Shown here: positions 1-5,374 of the stretch, piece by piece | Position numbering within the stretch: position 1 is the stretch's first letter | How the letters are laid out: each line of letters begins with the position of its first letter | Position numbers and translations under genes: made by a program | Assembly: GCA_964501945.1 (NCBI GenBank) | Contig: CAZCTY010000031.1 | Span: forward strand, 1-11,523 | Length of the DNA: 11,523 nt | Source of the DNA: 21-14-0-10-32-9 sp964501945 | GTDB taxonomy: Archaea > Nanobdellota > Nanobdellia > Woesearchaeales > 21-14-0-10-32-9 | Direction of reading: 5' to 3' | The notes under the pieces: model-generated | Told to the model about the DNA's origin: nothing | Seen by the model: only the letters and a program-made list of their open reading frames with translations | Databases searched by the model: none

Positions 1-6
1 CTACAT

Positions 7-513
7 TTATTCTGTTACTGTTGCACCGATGCTCCCTGTTGCTTGCTGGTCAATTAAGCCTCCAGCTCTTCTGAATTTAACAATTATATCTCCTTGGAAC
101 CGCTCTCCTGCAACATATTCTGTGCCAGAGGTGAATTCGCACTCGTATAATAGATGTCTTCCTTCTATAATTCTATCTCCAGACGTGACAGGGTCATTTG
201 TGTCTGTGGTTGTTCCATCACATTGAATTTCTAGAGGGTCACTTGTCGCGGAAGTTGTTACAGTAACATTTTCTATTTGTACTGAGTAGCCTTGTCTGTT
301 TACCATTACAAATTGGACTCCGTTTGATTCACTCACTCCAAATTCTGAACAACTAAATCCTGCCGGGAAGCTACATCTTGCAGGTACTAGTCCTGCTGGG
401 TTTAGTACGTCGAAATATACGAATGCTCCTATTACGATTAAAATAACTAGGAATGCCCATCCGTATGTCATTAAGAATTCTAATGCTGCTTGACCTTTTC
501 TTTTTCGTTTCAT
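7..513 (-). CDS. Class III signal-peptide type IV pilin-like protein
   Basis: 168 residues. The N-terminus has a short basic leader (KRKRKG, residues 2-7) followed by QAALEFLMTYGWA and a hydrophobic helix to about residue 34. This matches archaeal class III signal peptides, which the prepilin/preflagellin peptidase cuts between G7 and Q8, the helix then forming the filament core. The remainder is a beta-rich, threonine-rich extracellular domain with cysteines at 47, 55, 98 and 125, which could form two disulfides. Related small pilins with the TYGWA signature are common in DPANN archaea. The start is supported by GAGGTGA (524-530, minus strand) 10 nt upstream of the ATG and by correct placement of the signal peptide. 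It is read divergently from pth2. Whether the filament serves adhesion, motility or DNA uptake cannot be told from sequence. No pilus assembly gene is visible in the window. Confidence 0.85.
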   Translation of the reverse strand: MKRKRKGQAALEFLMTYGWAFLVILIVIGAFVYFDVLNPAGLVPARCSFPAGFSCSEFGVSESNGVQFVMVNRQGYSVQIENVTVTTSATSDPLEIQCDGTTTDTNDPVTSGDRIIEGRHLLYECEFTSGTEYVAGERFQGDIIVKFRRAGGLIDQQATGSIGATVTE

Positions 514-591
514 TTTTAACTATTCACCTCAATTATTTATTAGTAAGTTTTAACCTCTTTTTTGTGTTATTCTCTTAATGTTGCATTAGTA

Positions 592-600
592 TTATTTAAA
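592..600 (-). promoter_or_regulatory. Candidate TATA box for the pilin gene
   Basis: TTTAAATAA on the minus strand. Using the roughly 31-nt box-to-start spacing seen elsewhere in the window, transcription would begin near 569. That gives a leader of about 56 nt containing the GAGGTGA ribosome binding site. A second AT-rich candidate at 533-545 would place the start downstream of the ribosome binding site and is less likely. Confidence 0.35.
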
Positions 601-637
601 CATTTCTATTTATTTTTTTATTTTTTTCTTGGGAATA

Positions 638-646
638 TTTATATAT
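638..646 (+). promoter_or_regulatory. TATA box of pth2
   Basis: TTTATATAT lies 31 nt upstream of the ATG at 669, so the predicted transcription start coincides with the start codon (leaderless mRNA). An in-frame ATG at 645 lies inside the box and therefore cannot be the start. Confidence 0.7.
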
Positions 647-668
647 GTTTGAGTTTTCTATTTCATTC

Positions 669-1013
669 ATGGATTTAAAACAAGTGATTGTTATTCGTGC
701 TGATTTGAAAATGCCTAAAGGTAAGCTTGCGGCTCAAGTTGCTCATGGTAGCGTTGAGGCTGTTTTTAATTCTGATTCTAAGCTTGTTCAATCTTGGAAG
801 AGGCAGGGCATGAAAAAATCTGTTTTAAAAGTTCAATCTGAATCTGATCTTAGGGCTTTGCTCATTCAAGCAAAAAATGCTGGTTTGAAAGTTGGGTTGA
901 TTAATGATGCAGGTCGCACGTTTCTTGAGCCTGGGACGACTACTGCTTTGGGTATTGGTCCTGATGAGTCTGATAAAATTGATAAGATAACAGGTCATCT
1001 CTCACTTCTCTAA
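669..1013 (+). CDS. pth2: Peptidyl-tRNA hydrolase, archaeal/eukaryotic type (Pth2)
   Basis: 114 residues, the usual Pth2 length. Pth2 releases tRNA from peptidyl-tRNA that has dropped off the ribosome, recycling it in the cytoplasm. Family signatures are present in order: the first strand QVIVIRADLKMPKGK, the GKLAAQVAHG motif (residues 18-27) containing the lysine and histidine implicated in catalysis, and the C-terminal segment DAGRTFLEPGTTTALGIGP. It is unrelated to bacterial Pth1. I place the start at 669, not at the upstream in-frame ATG at 645, because 645 falls inside the TATA box and its eight extra residues match nothing in the family. The stop overlaps the convergent radical SAM stop by four bases. 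Confidence 0.95.
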   Translation: MDLKQVIVIRADLKMPKGKLAAQVAHGSVEAVFNSDSKLVQSWKRQGMKKSVLKVQSESDLRALLIQAKNAGLKVGLINDAGRTFLEPGTTTALGIGPDESDKIDKITGHLSLL

Positions 1014-2092
1014 AAACTTGTTAGCGTGGTTTGTATTTTTCCATTCACTCTCAGAAATGGCGCGGCTTGTTTGATGTTCGCGCCTAGTTTTTGTATTTCT
1101 TTCATATTCATTATTTTTTGTTTTTCTCTCGTTGAAATTATTTTTGATGTGGCTTTGAGGCCTATGCCTGGTATTCTTATTAATTCATCTCTGCTTGCCT
1201 CATTTACATCTATTCTGTTTCGTATTTCCTCTCGCGCAATTAATAGCTTAGGGTCTTGTTTTGTGAGCATGTCTTCATTCATTACATTGAGTATTTCTTG
1301 TAGTTTGTAGTTGTATTGTTTCATTAAAAAATCTGCTTTGTATAAATTGTTTTGTCTCATAGTGCTTTCTTTTTTCTCTTGCATCATTGGTGTTCCTTTA
1401 ACAGGTGTGAACGCGGAGTAGTATACTCGCTTCAAATTCATATTTTTATATTCCCAGTTCGCCATTTTTAAAATGTCTTTATCTGTGTCTTGTTTTTTTA
1501 CTATCATCTGCGTGCTTTGTGAAACGTTTAATTTTTTAAGCCATGCTTGCCTTCTTAGTATATCTGTTTTGAGGTCCTTGCAATCGCTCATCTCGCTAAG
1601 TGATGCGTTATTTGGCGCTTCTATGTTGATGCTAACTCTGTTGCTAAGTCTTGCTGCTCGTCGTACTAGGTCGTAGGGCGTGCCTGGCATTATTTTTAAG
1701 TGGATGTATCCTGTAAATTTTTTTCGTATCATCGCAACGCTATCAAGCATGTTATTCATGGTTTCCTCTTGCATGTGTGGTATTCCAGAACTCAAAAATA
1801 GGCCGTTAATGTTGAGTTTATTTTTTGCGCTCTCAAACACTTTTAATAATTCTTGTGGGGTGTATTCTGCTTTACTTGTAGGTTTGCTCCTCGTAGAATT
1901 TGGACAATATTTGCAGTCAAATCCGCATTTATTGGTCATGAGTGTTTTTAGCATTATACAATTCTTATTTTCTGATTCTGCGTGATATAGTCCTGTTAAA
2001 TTGTTTTTTACTTTAACTTCGCATTGTTTTGGCCCGCAACTATCAAATTTTCCTGCCTCGCCTAGTATTCTTGCTTTTTGTAAAAGACTCAT
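1010..2092 (-). CDS. Radical SAM protein with C-terminal helix-hairpin-helix (putative DNA modification/repair)
   Basis: 360 residues. A CxxxCxxC motif (C56-GFD-C60-KY-C63) binds the 4Fe-4S cluster of radical SAM enzymes. GLFLSSGI and GYIHLKIMPG follow as barrel strands typical of the family. The C-terminus carries a helix-hairpin-helix DNA-binding motif (about 293-327; IPGIG at 307-311). This combination matches the TIGR03916-like radical SAM proteins, which in bacteria are often encoded beside an unusual uracil-DNA glycosylase; the DNA repair or modification role is inferred from that association, and the substrate is unknown. No glycosylase partner is visible here. The ATG at 2092 lies about 30 nt from a minus-strand TATA box, indicating a leaderless transcript. 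It is divergent from rps8e and converges on pth2. Extra cysteines at 19, 24 and 45 precede the motif. Confidence 0.8.
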   Translation of the reverse strand: MSLLQKARILGEAGKFDSCGPKQCEVKVKNNLTGLYHAESENKNCIMLKTLMTNKCGFDCKYCPNSTRSKPTSKAEYTPQELLKVFESAKNKLNINGLFLSSGIPHMQEETMNNMLDSVAMIRKKFTGYIHLKIMPGTPYDLVRRAARLSNRVSINIEAPNNASLSEMSDCKDLKTDILRRQAWLKKLNVSQSTQMIVKKQDTDKDILKMANWEYKNMNLKRVYYSAFTPVKGTPMMQEKKESTMRQNNLYKADFLMKQYNYKLQEILNVMNEDMLTKQDPKLLIAREEIRNRIDVNEASRDELIRIPGIGLKATSKIISTREKQKIMNMKEIQKLGANIKQAAPFLRVNGKIQTTLTSF

Positions 2093-2112
2093 ATTTTATT
2101 GTTCTTTTTTTA

Positions 2113-2122
2113 GTTTTATAAG
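2113..2122 (-). promoter_or_regulatory. TATA box of the radical SAM gene
   Basis: CTTATAAAAC on the minus strand lies about 30 nt upstream of the ATG, predicting transcription start at or next to the start codon. It shares the 121-bp divergent spacer (2093-2213) with the rps8e promoter. Confidence 0.55.
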
Positions 2123-2182
2123 TGATTCTTCTGCGTTTGTCCAGTGATTTTTATTGGTGTTTTTTCGTAATTCATACAAAGA

Positions 2183-2190
2183 TTTATAAA
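2183..2190 (+). promoter_or_regulatory. TATA box of the rps8e-lsm-rpl37e operon
   Basis: TTTATAAA lies 31 nt before the ATG at 2214, giving a leaderless start for the first gene of the operon. No ribosome binding site precedes rps8e, whereas the two downstream genes both have one. Confidence 0.7.
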
Positions 2191-2213
2191 TCAAAGTTTT
2201 TTTCTGATTAGCC

Positions 2214-2600
2214 ATGGTAATTATTCAAGATAGATCGTTGAGAAAGCCGTCTGGCGCTAGAAATACGAGTACTAGGTCTAAGAGAATTCATATGTCTGGT
2301 AGTAAGGCTGCTTTACCTACTATTGGTAAGACGAGGTCTAGGACGAAGAAGACTAAGGGTGGTTCTAAAAAAGAACACTTGCTCTCAGCTGAGTTTGCAA
2401 ATGTTTATGATCCTAAAACTGGTAAGCACTCTGTTCTTAAAATTAAAGTTGTAAAAGATAATTCTGCTAACCAGAACTATATTAGGAGGAACATTTTAAC
2501 TAAAAACACAGTTATTGAAACTGAGAAGGGTTTGGCTGTTATCACGGGCAGGCCTGGTCAGGAGAAAATGGTTAACGCCGTTTTAAAGGATAAAAAATAA
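2214..2600 (+). CDS. rps8e: 30S ribosomal protein S8e (eS8)
   Basis: 128 residues, full length for the archaeal protein, which binds 16S rRNA in the small subunit. Recognisable family blocks are the basic N-terminus with RKPSGAR, the segment LLSAEFANVYDPKTGKHSVLKI, and the C-terminal run NQNYIRRNILTKNTVIETEKG followed by RPGQEKMVNAVL. Bacteria lack this protein, so it is one of the firm archaeal markers here. It heads a tight operon with lsm and rpl37e, 19 nt upstream of lsm. The start is set by the TATA box 31 nt upstream and by the expected N-terminal length. Confidence 0.97.
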   Translation: MVIIQDRSLRKPSGARNTSTRSKRIHMSGSKAALPTIGKTRSRTKKTKGGSKKEHLLSAEFANVYDPKTGKHSVLKIKVVKDNSANQNYIRRNILTKNTVIETEKGLAVITGRPGQEKMVNAVLKDKK

Positions 2601-2619
2601 TTTTTTGGGGGTATTTATT

Positions 2620-2847
2620 ATGGAACAACAATCAAGACCTTTAGATGCATTAAATAAGGCAAGGAACAAAAGAGTTTTAGTAGAACTTAAAAACAGTAGG
2701 CAATACGTTGGTAATTTAATCGCGTTTGATATCCACATTAACACGGTTTTAGAAGAAGCTGAAGAGCGTGTTGAAGGCGAGTTGAAAAAACAACTTGGCA
2801 CTGTGTTTATCAGAGGAGATACTATTACTATTATTTCGCCGCAATAA
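2620..2847 (+). CDS. LSm/Sm-like archaeal protein (SmAP)
   Basis: 75 residues, the typical SmAP size. Archaeal Sm-like proteins form heptameric rings that bind U-rich RNA and act in RNA processing or turnover. The Sm1 motif spans about residues 18-49, with G31 and the D37-x-H39-x-N41 RNA-binding signature. The Sm2 motif lies at 60-73, with the R65-G66-D67 turn. I chose the ATG at 2620 rather than a TTG at 2605: it gives the standard SmAP N-terminus and has a G-rich stretch (GGGGG, 2607-2611) 8 nt upstream as a ribosome binding site. The TTG would overlap that site. It lies between rps8e and rpl37e; the lsm-rpl37e pairing is a conserved archaeal neighbourhood that links the protein to ribosome or RNA metabolism. 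Confidence 0.93.
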   Translation: MEQQSRPLDALNKARNKRVLVELKNSRQYVGNLIAFDIHINTVLEEAEERVEGELKKQLGTVFIRGDTITIISPQ

Positions 2848-2859
2848 GAGGTTTTTTAG

Positions 2860-3024
2860 ATGAGTAAAGGAACAGCTTCAATGGGGAAGAAATCAGGGAA
2901 GAAAACTCACATAGCTTGTAGGCGTTGTGGTAAAATTACTTTCCACGCTAAAGACAAAGTTTGTTCTAGTTGCGGTTTTGGTAAAAGTGCTAAGCTTAGA
3001 AGTTATTCTTGGCAAAAAAAATAA
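2860..3024 (+). CDS. rpl37e: 50S ribosomal protein L37e (eL37)
   Basis: A 54-residue zinc-ribbon protein of the large subunit. Visible motifs are the N-terminus MSKGTASMGKKSG, two CxxC pairs (C20/C23 in CRRCG and C35/C38 in CSSCGFG) that coordinate one zinc ion, and the terminal block KLRSYSWQKK. All are diagnostic of eL37. It begins 12 nt after the lsm stop, with a GAGG ribosome binding site (2848-2851) 8 nt before the ATG, so it is the last gene of the rps8e-lsm-rpl37e operon. It is short enough to be missed by a length cutoff. A T-rich terminator follows directly. Confidence 0.96.
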   Translation: MSKGTASMGKKSGKKTHIACRRCGKITFHAKDKVCSSCGFGKSAKLRSYSWQKK

Positions 3025-3055
3025 TTTTTTTTATTTTTTGACTTAAATTTTTTTT
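3025..3055 (+). terminator. T-tract terminator of the rps8e-lsm-rpl37e operon
   Basis: Three runs of T (T8 at 3025-3032, T6 at 3034-3039, T8 at 3048-3055) begin directly after the rpl37e stop codon. No stem-loop precedes them. Archaeal RNA polymerase terminates at such tracts without a hairpin. Confidence 0.6.
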
Positions 3056-3133
3056 CTTAATGTTTTAATTTTTAGTTATTATATTGTAGTTCTTAAAGCA
3101 TTTTTAGATTTTTTTAGTTTTTTTTGTAGAAGG

Positions 3134-3209
3134 TGGGGCGGTCGCCGGGAATCGAACCCGGTCCTAGGGTTCCACAGACCCCAATGCTAGCCGGTACACC
3201 ACGACCGCC
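3134..3209 (-). tRNA. tRNA-His (anticodon GTG)
   Basis: All arms fold on the minus strand: a perfect 7-bp acceptor stem (GCGGTCG/CGACCGC), a D arm with A14, GG and A21, an anticodon stem with loop CTGTGGA (anticodon GTG at 3173-3175), a 4-nt variable loop, and a T arm CCGGG-TTCGATT-CCCGG. Identity as tRNA-His is reinforced by an extra encoded G at position -1 (3209) facing C73, the histidyl-tRNA synthetase determinant. The 3' CCA is encoded (3134-3136). There is no intron. A minus-strand TATA box lies about 34 nt upstream. Confidence 0.96.
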
Positions 3210-3234
3210 GTGTTATCTTTGTGATTATTAATTG

Positions 3235-3245
3235 TTTTATATACT
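3235..3245 (-). promoter_or_regulatory. TATA box of tRNA-His
   Basis: AGTATATAAAA on the minus strand. With the spacing used elsewhere in this window, transcription would start about 3 nt before the G(-1) of the tRNA, leaving almost no 5' leader for RNase P. Confidence 0.55.
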
Positions 3246-3330
3246 TTTTGGGTAGTTGTTTTTATTTTTTCACTCTATTTCAAACATACAAACGCTTGTA
3301 ATTACTAACAAGTAACAAAAAAACAAAACA

Positions 3331-3339
3331 TTTATATAG
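3331..3339 (+). promoter_or_regulatory. TATA box of the two-gene membrane-protein unit
   Basis: TTTATATAG is preceded by an A-rich, BRE-like stretch. Transcription would begin near 3362, leaving a leader of about 27 nt that carries the ribosome binding site GAGGTGG (3378-3384). This differs from the leaderless housekeeping promoters nearby. An imperfect inverted repeat (3295-3312) lies just upstream. Confidence 0.55.
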
Positions 3340-3388
3340 TTGTTTCACTCAATACATTATAATACTCTTAAAAAAAAGAGGTGGTATC

Positions 3389-3796
3389 ATGAATTATTAT
3401 AGGAATTTTGATGAAAATAAAGAAAAAGGGAAAAAAAGACTTTCATCAACTCTAAGAGATGTTGGCATTGCAAGCCTCATCGCTTTAGGTATTGGTGTTG
3501 GATCATATTTTATGTCAAAAGATAAAGGTGTGCAAGTAGACGGCGCGCCGAGCGGGTATGAGCTCTCTGACTTTAACATTCCAACTAAAGGAAATGTTAA
3601 TTACATAAAACTTGGCAAAGACACTTTGAACATGGATATAACTAGAGATTCTGAAGCGGGCACTATTACGTACGAGGGGCCTATAAAGTATGGGATAAGC
3701 GATCCAAGACCTCCTACGAGGGAGCGTGATATGATAGAAAGATTTTCTAAAGATACAAGAGAAGGCTCTGTAACACTTGAAAAAAGGCTAGAATGA
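3389..3796 (+). CDS. Unrecognised single-pass membrane protein
   Basis: 135 residues that I do not recognise. The N-terminus is charged (basic KEKGKKR at 11-17), followed by one hydrophobic segment (about 25-42, GIASLIALGIGVGSYFM). Roughly 90 polar residues follow with a strand-like, charged composition and no cysteines. Positive charge before the helix suggests the N-terminus is inside and the C-terminal domain outside (inference). A strong ribosome binding site, GAGGTGG, ends 4 nt before the ATG. Its stop codon overlaps the next gene's start in an ATGA, so the two are probably translated together and may act together. No enzyme motif is visible. Confidence 0.75.
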   Translation: MNYYRNFDENKEKGKKRLSSTLRDVGIASLIALGIGVGSYFMSKDKGVQVDGAPSGYELSDFNIPTKGNVNYIKLGKDTLNMDITRDSEAGTITYEGPIKYGISDPRPPTRERDMIERFSKDTREGSVTLEKRLE

Positions 3797-5295
3797 GAAA
3801 AAAAATTCATATAAAAGACTTAGAAAATAAGCCAGATTTAGAAGGCAGAGTATCAATCCCTATTGGTACTGAAATAGAATTTGATAAGCCTGAACCTGAT
3901 TCTAAGTATCAAAGCACCAAAATTCCTATTGGTACTGAAATAGAATTTGATGTGCCTAAATCTGAGTCCAAACCCCGAAGCACTAAACCTCATATAGATA
4001 CTCAATCACGGCCTGATACACCTAAAGAACCCAACAATACAAGCAATATTAAAACTTGGCTAATTGCTGGTGCTATTGCTGCAGCATCAATTATTGGTTA
4101 TAATCAATTATCTAAAGAAGCTCCTGATAAAATAAAATCTGAATTTGATAAAACGATTCCTGAAGGATACGTTGCCGGCGCAAAACATAATGGTAAAACT
4201 TTTTTCTTCACTAATCAAGATCCTATTATAAGAGATTTATCTGCAAGACGAGCATACATTGACATAAATAAAGGCGAGGTTGATGTTGATGTTCTTCATA
4301 AATCTTTAAATCTATTAAATCAACAATCGATGGCGCAGTTAATGAAAACTGCTAATTTAAATAACATGTATAGGGGCTATGCTTCTATTGATGGAGGTGA
4401 GCCTAACTACGAAAAAGCGCTCAAAGATTTGTGGGCTCAAAAAAATTCTCGTTGGGGAAATAATTTTTTAGAAATAGCGGAGGCAATTAATAACGAGTAT
4501 GATTCTAAATCTTCAAAAAAAACAACTTTTCATGACTACAAGCAAAAAATTAATGAAGAACTTGAAAACATAGTTGATGATTTGAAAAATAACGGCTTTT
4601 TATCAAAGTTCTATAACGAAGACACGATGCAAGGTCATCCTGAGAGAAAAAGATTCATGGAAAACTATTTGTCGGCCATTAATGGAAAAGCTGTGATGTC
4701 TTATTTTTTAACCGAGCTTTTCCCTGATATAAATCCTGCAGCTAATATTGTCTTTAAAAACAAATTATTAAAAGAGGCGGGGGAAGATTTCATAAATAAT
4801 ATTCCTGCTCTAAGCGATTCGTATCTTAGCATGGGCCCGGGTCAGTTAACATCTTATGTAATAAATCCTGGGGGTGCGCCTATGCTTAACAGGTATTTAT
4901 CTGATCATAATAAGATTCCTCAATCCATGGAAGAATTTTCAACATCAGAGCATCATATAAAAGGATCCATATTGAATTTAAAGCATAACGCGATAAATCT
5001 TATGAATAGATTATATACAAATAATCAGCTAACAAATTTTAATGATTTATTTGAAGAATTATCTGCTGACGATAGGAAAAAATTCATTGCAGGACACGCA
5101 TCCGCGGCGCATCATGCAACTAGTCTTGCATCTACACGGTACTTGCAACACACAAGTAAAGCTAATGAAGGCTTAGTTGATCTTGCAGACACAAAAGATA
5201 TGGATCTTGGTCGTTTGAGACAATATCATGATCAAAGTTTGAGGAATTTTTCTGTTTTAAAGAAAATGAAAGAAGAGGAAATGTACGTAAGATAA
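3793..5295 (+). CDS. Unrecognised membrane-anchored protein with N-terminal tandem repeat; possible lysozyme-like domain
   Basis: 500 residues. Order of parts: a basic N-terminus; two tandem 22-residue repeats (22-43 and 44-65), each beginning IPIGTEIEFD; a proline-rich linker; one transmembrane helix (about 87-104, TWLIAGAIAAASIIGYNQL); then about 395 mostly helical, polar residues. Within the large domain, YLSMGPGQLTSYVINPG (344-360) resembles the S-x-G-x-x-Q motif of lysozyme-like transglycosylase (SLT) folds. Candidate acidic catalytic residues upstream are E308 and E331. A histidine cluster GHASAAHH (434-441) lies near the C-terminus. The SLT assignment is only a suggestion. The start overlaps the preceding stop (ATGA), implying translational coupling. 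The helix position would put the repeats on one side of the membrane and the large domain on the other. The gene sits between tRNA-His and argS, so it is not part of a recognisable housekeeping cluster. Confidence 0.75.
   Translation: MRKKIHIKDLENKPDLEGRVSIPIGTEIEFDKPEPDSKYQSTKIPIGTEIEFDVPKSESKPRSTKPHIDTQSRPDTPKEPNNTSNIKTWLIAGAIAAASIIGYNQLSKEAPDKIKSEFDKTIPEGYVAGAKHNGKTFFFTNQDPIIRDLSARRAYIDINKGEVDVDVLHKSLNLLNQQSMAQLMKTANLNNMYRGYASIDGGEPNYEKALKDLWAQKNSRWGNNFLEIAEAINNEYDSKSSKKTTFHDYKQKINEELENIVDDLKNNGFLSKFYNEDTMQGHPERKRFMENYLSAINGKAVMSYFLTELFPDINPAANIVFKNKLLKEAGEDFINNIPALSDSYLSMGPGQLTSYVINPGGAPMLNRYLSDHNKIPQSMEEFSTSEHHIKGSILNLKHNAINLMNRLYTNNQLTNFNDLFEELSADDRKKFIAGHASAAHHATSLASTRYLQHTSKANEGLVDLADTKDMDLGRLRQYHDQSLRNFSVLKKMKEEEMYVR
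3858..3989 (+). repeat. Two tandem 66-bp coding repeats
   Basis: Two consecutive 22-codon units in the 500-residue membrane protein. A 27-bp core is identical in both, including every third codon position (3859-3885 and 3925-3951). The remaining 39 bp have diverged, although the encoded residues still align as DxPxxxSKxxSTK. The encoded core is PIGTEIEFD. Confidence 0.85.
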
Positions 5296-5296
5296 T

Positions 5297-5333
5297 ACGT
5301 TTCTTTGACTTTTTCTTGAATTTTCGTGTTTTT
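5297..5333 (+). terminator. T-rich region after the membrane-protein unit
   Basis: Several short T runs (T5 at 5310-5314, T4 at 5321-5324, T5 at 5329-5333) lie between the stop codon and the argS TATA box. They are weaker than the tract after rpl37e. Some readthrough into argS is possible. Confidence 0.3.
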
Positions 5334-5343
5334 ATAAAAAACA

Positions 5344-5351
5344 TTTATAAC
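5344..5351 (+). promoter_or_regulatory. TATA box of argS
   Basis: TTTATAAC lies exactly 31 nt upstream of the argS ATG. No ribosome binding site is present, so a leaderless transcript is predicted. Confidence 0.65.
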
Positions 5352-5374
5352 TATAAACTTTTTTCTACTTCTCA

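Noticed and set aside
645..668. N-terminal extension of Pth2 from the upstream in-frame ATG
   Set aside because: The ATG lies inside the TATA box and upstream of the predicted transcription start; the eight extra residues have no family match.
1026..1985. Plus-strand open frames opposite the radical SAM gene (around 1026-1310, 1473-1676, 1680-1985)
   Set aside because: They are antisense shadows with hydrophobic, low-information translations and no ribosome binding sites or promoters; the minus-strand frame has clear motifs.
3134..3388. Integration of a mobile element at tRNA-His
   Set aside because: Elements usually insert at the tRNA 3' end, which here faces rpl37e; no duplicated tRNA 3' fragment or integrase gene is visible on either side.
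3859..3951. CRISPR-like pair of 27-bp identical repeats
   Set aside because: Only two copies, inside an open reading frame, with a 39-bp interval that is itself part of a longer 66-bp coding repeat; no leader or cas genes.
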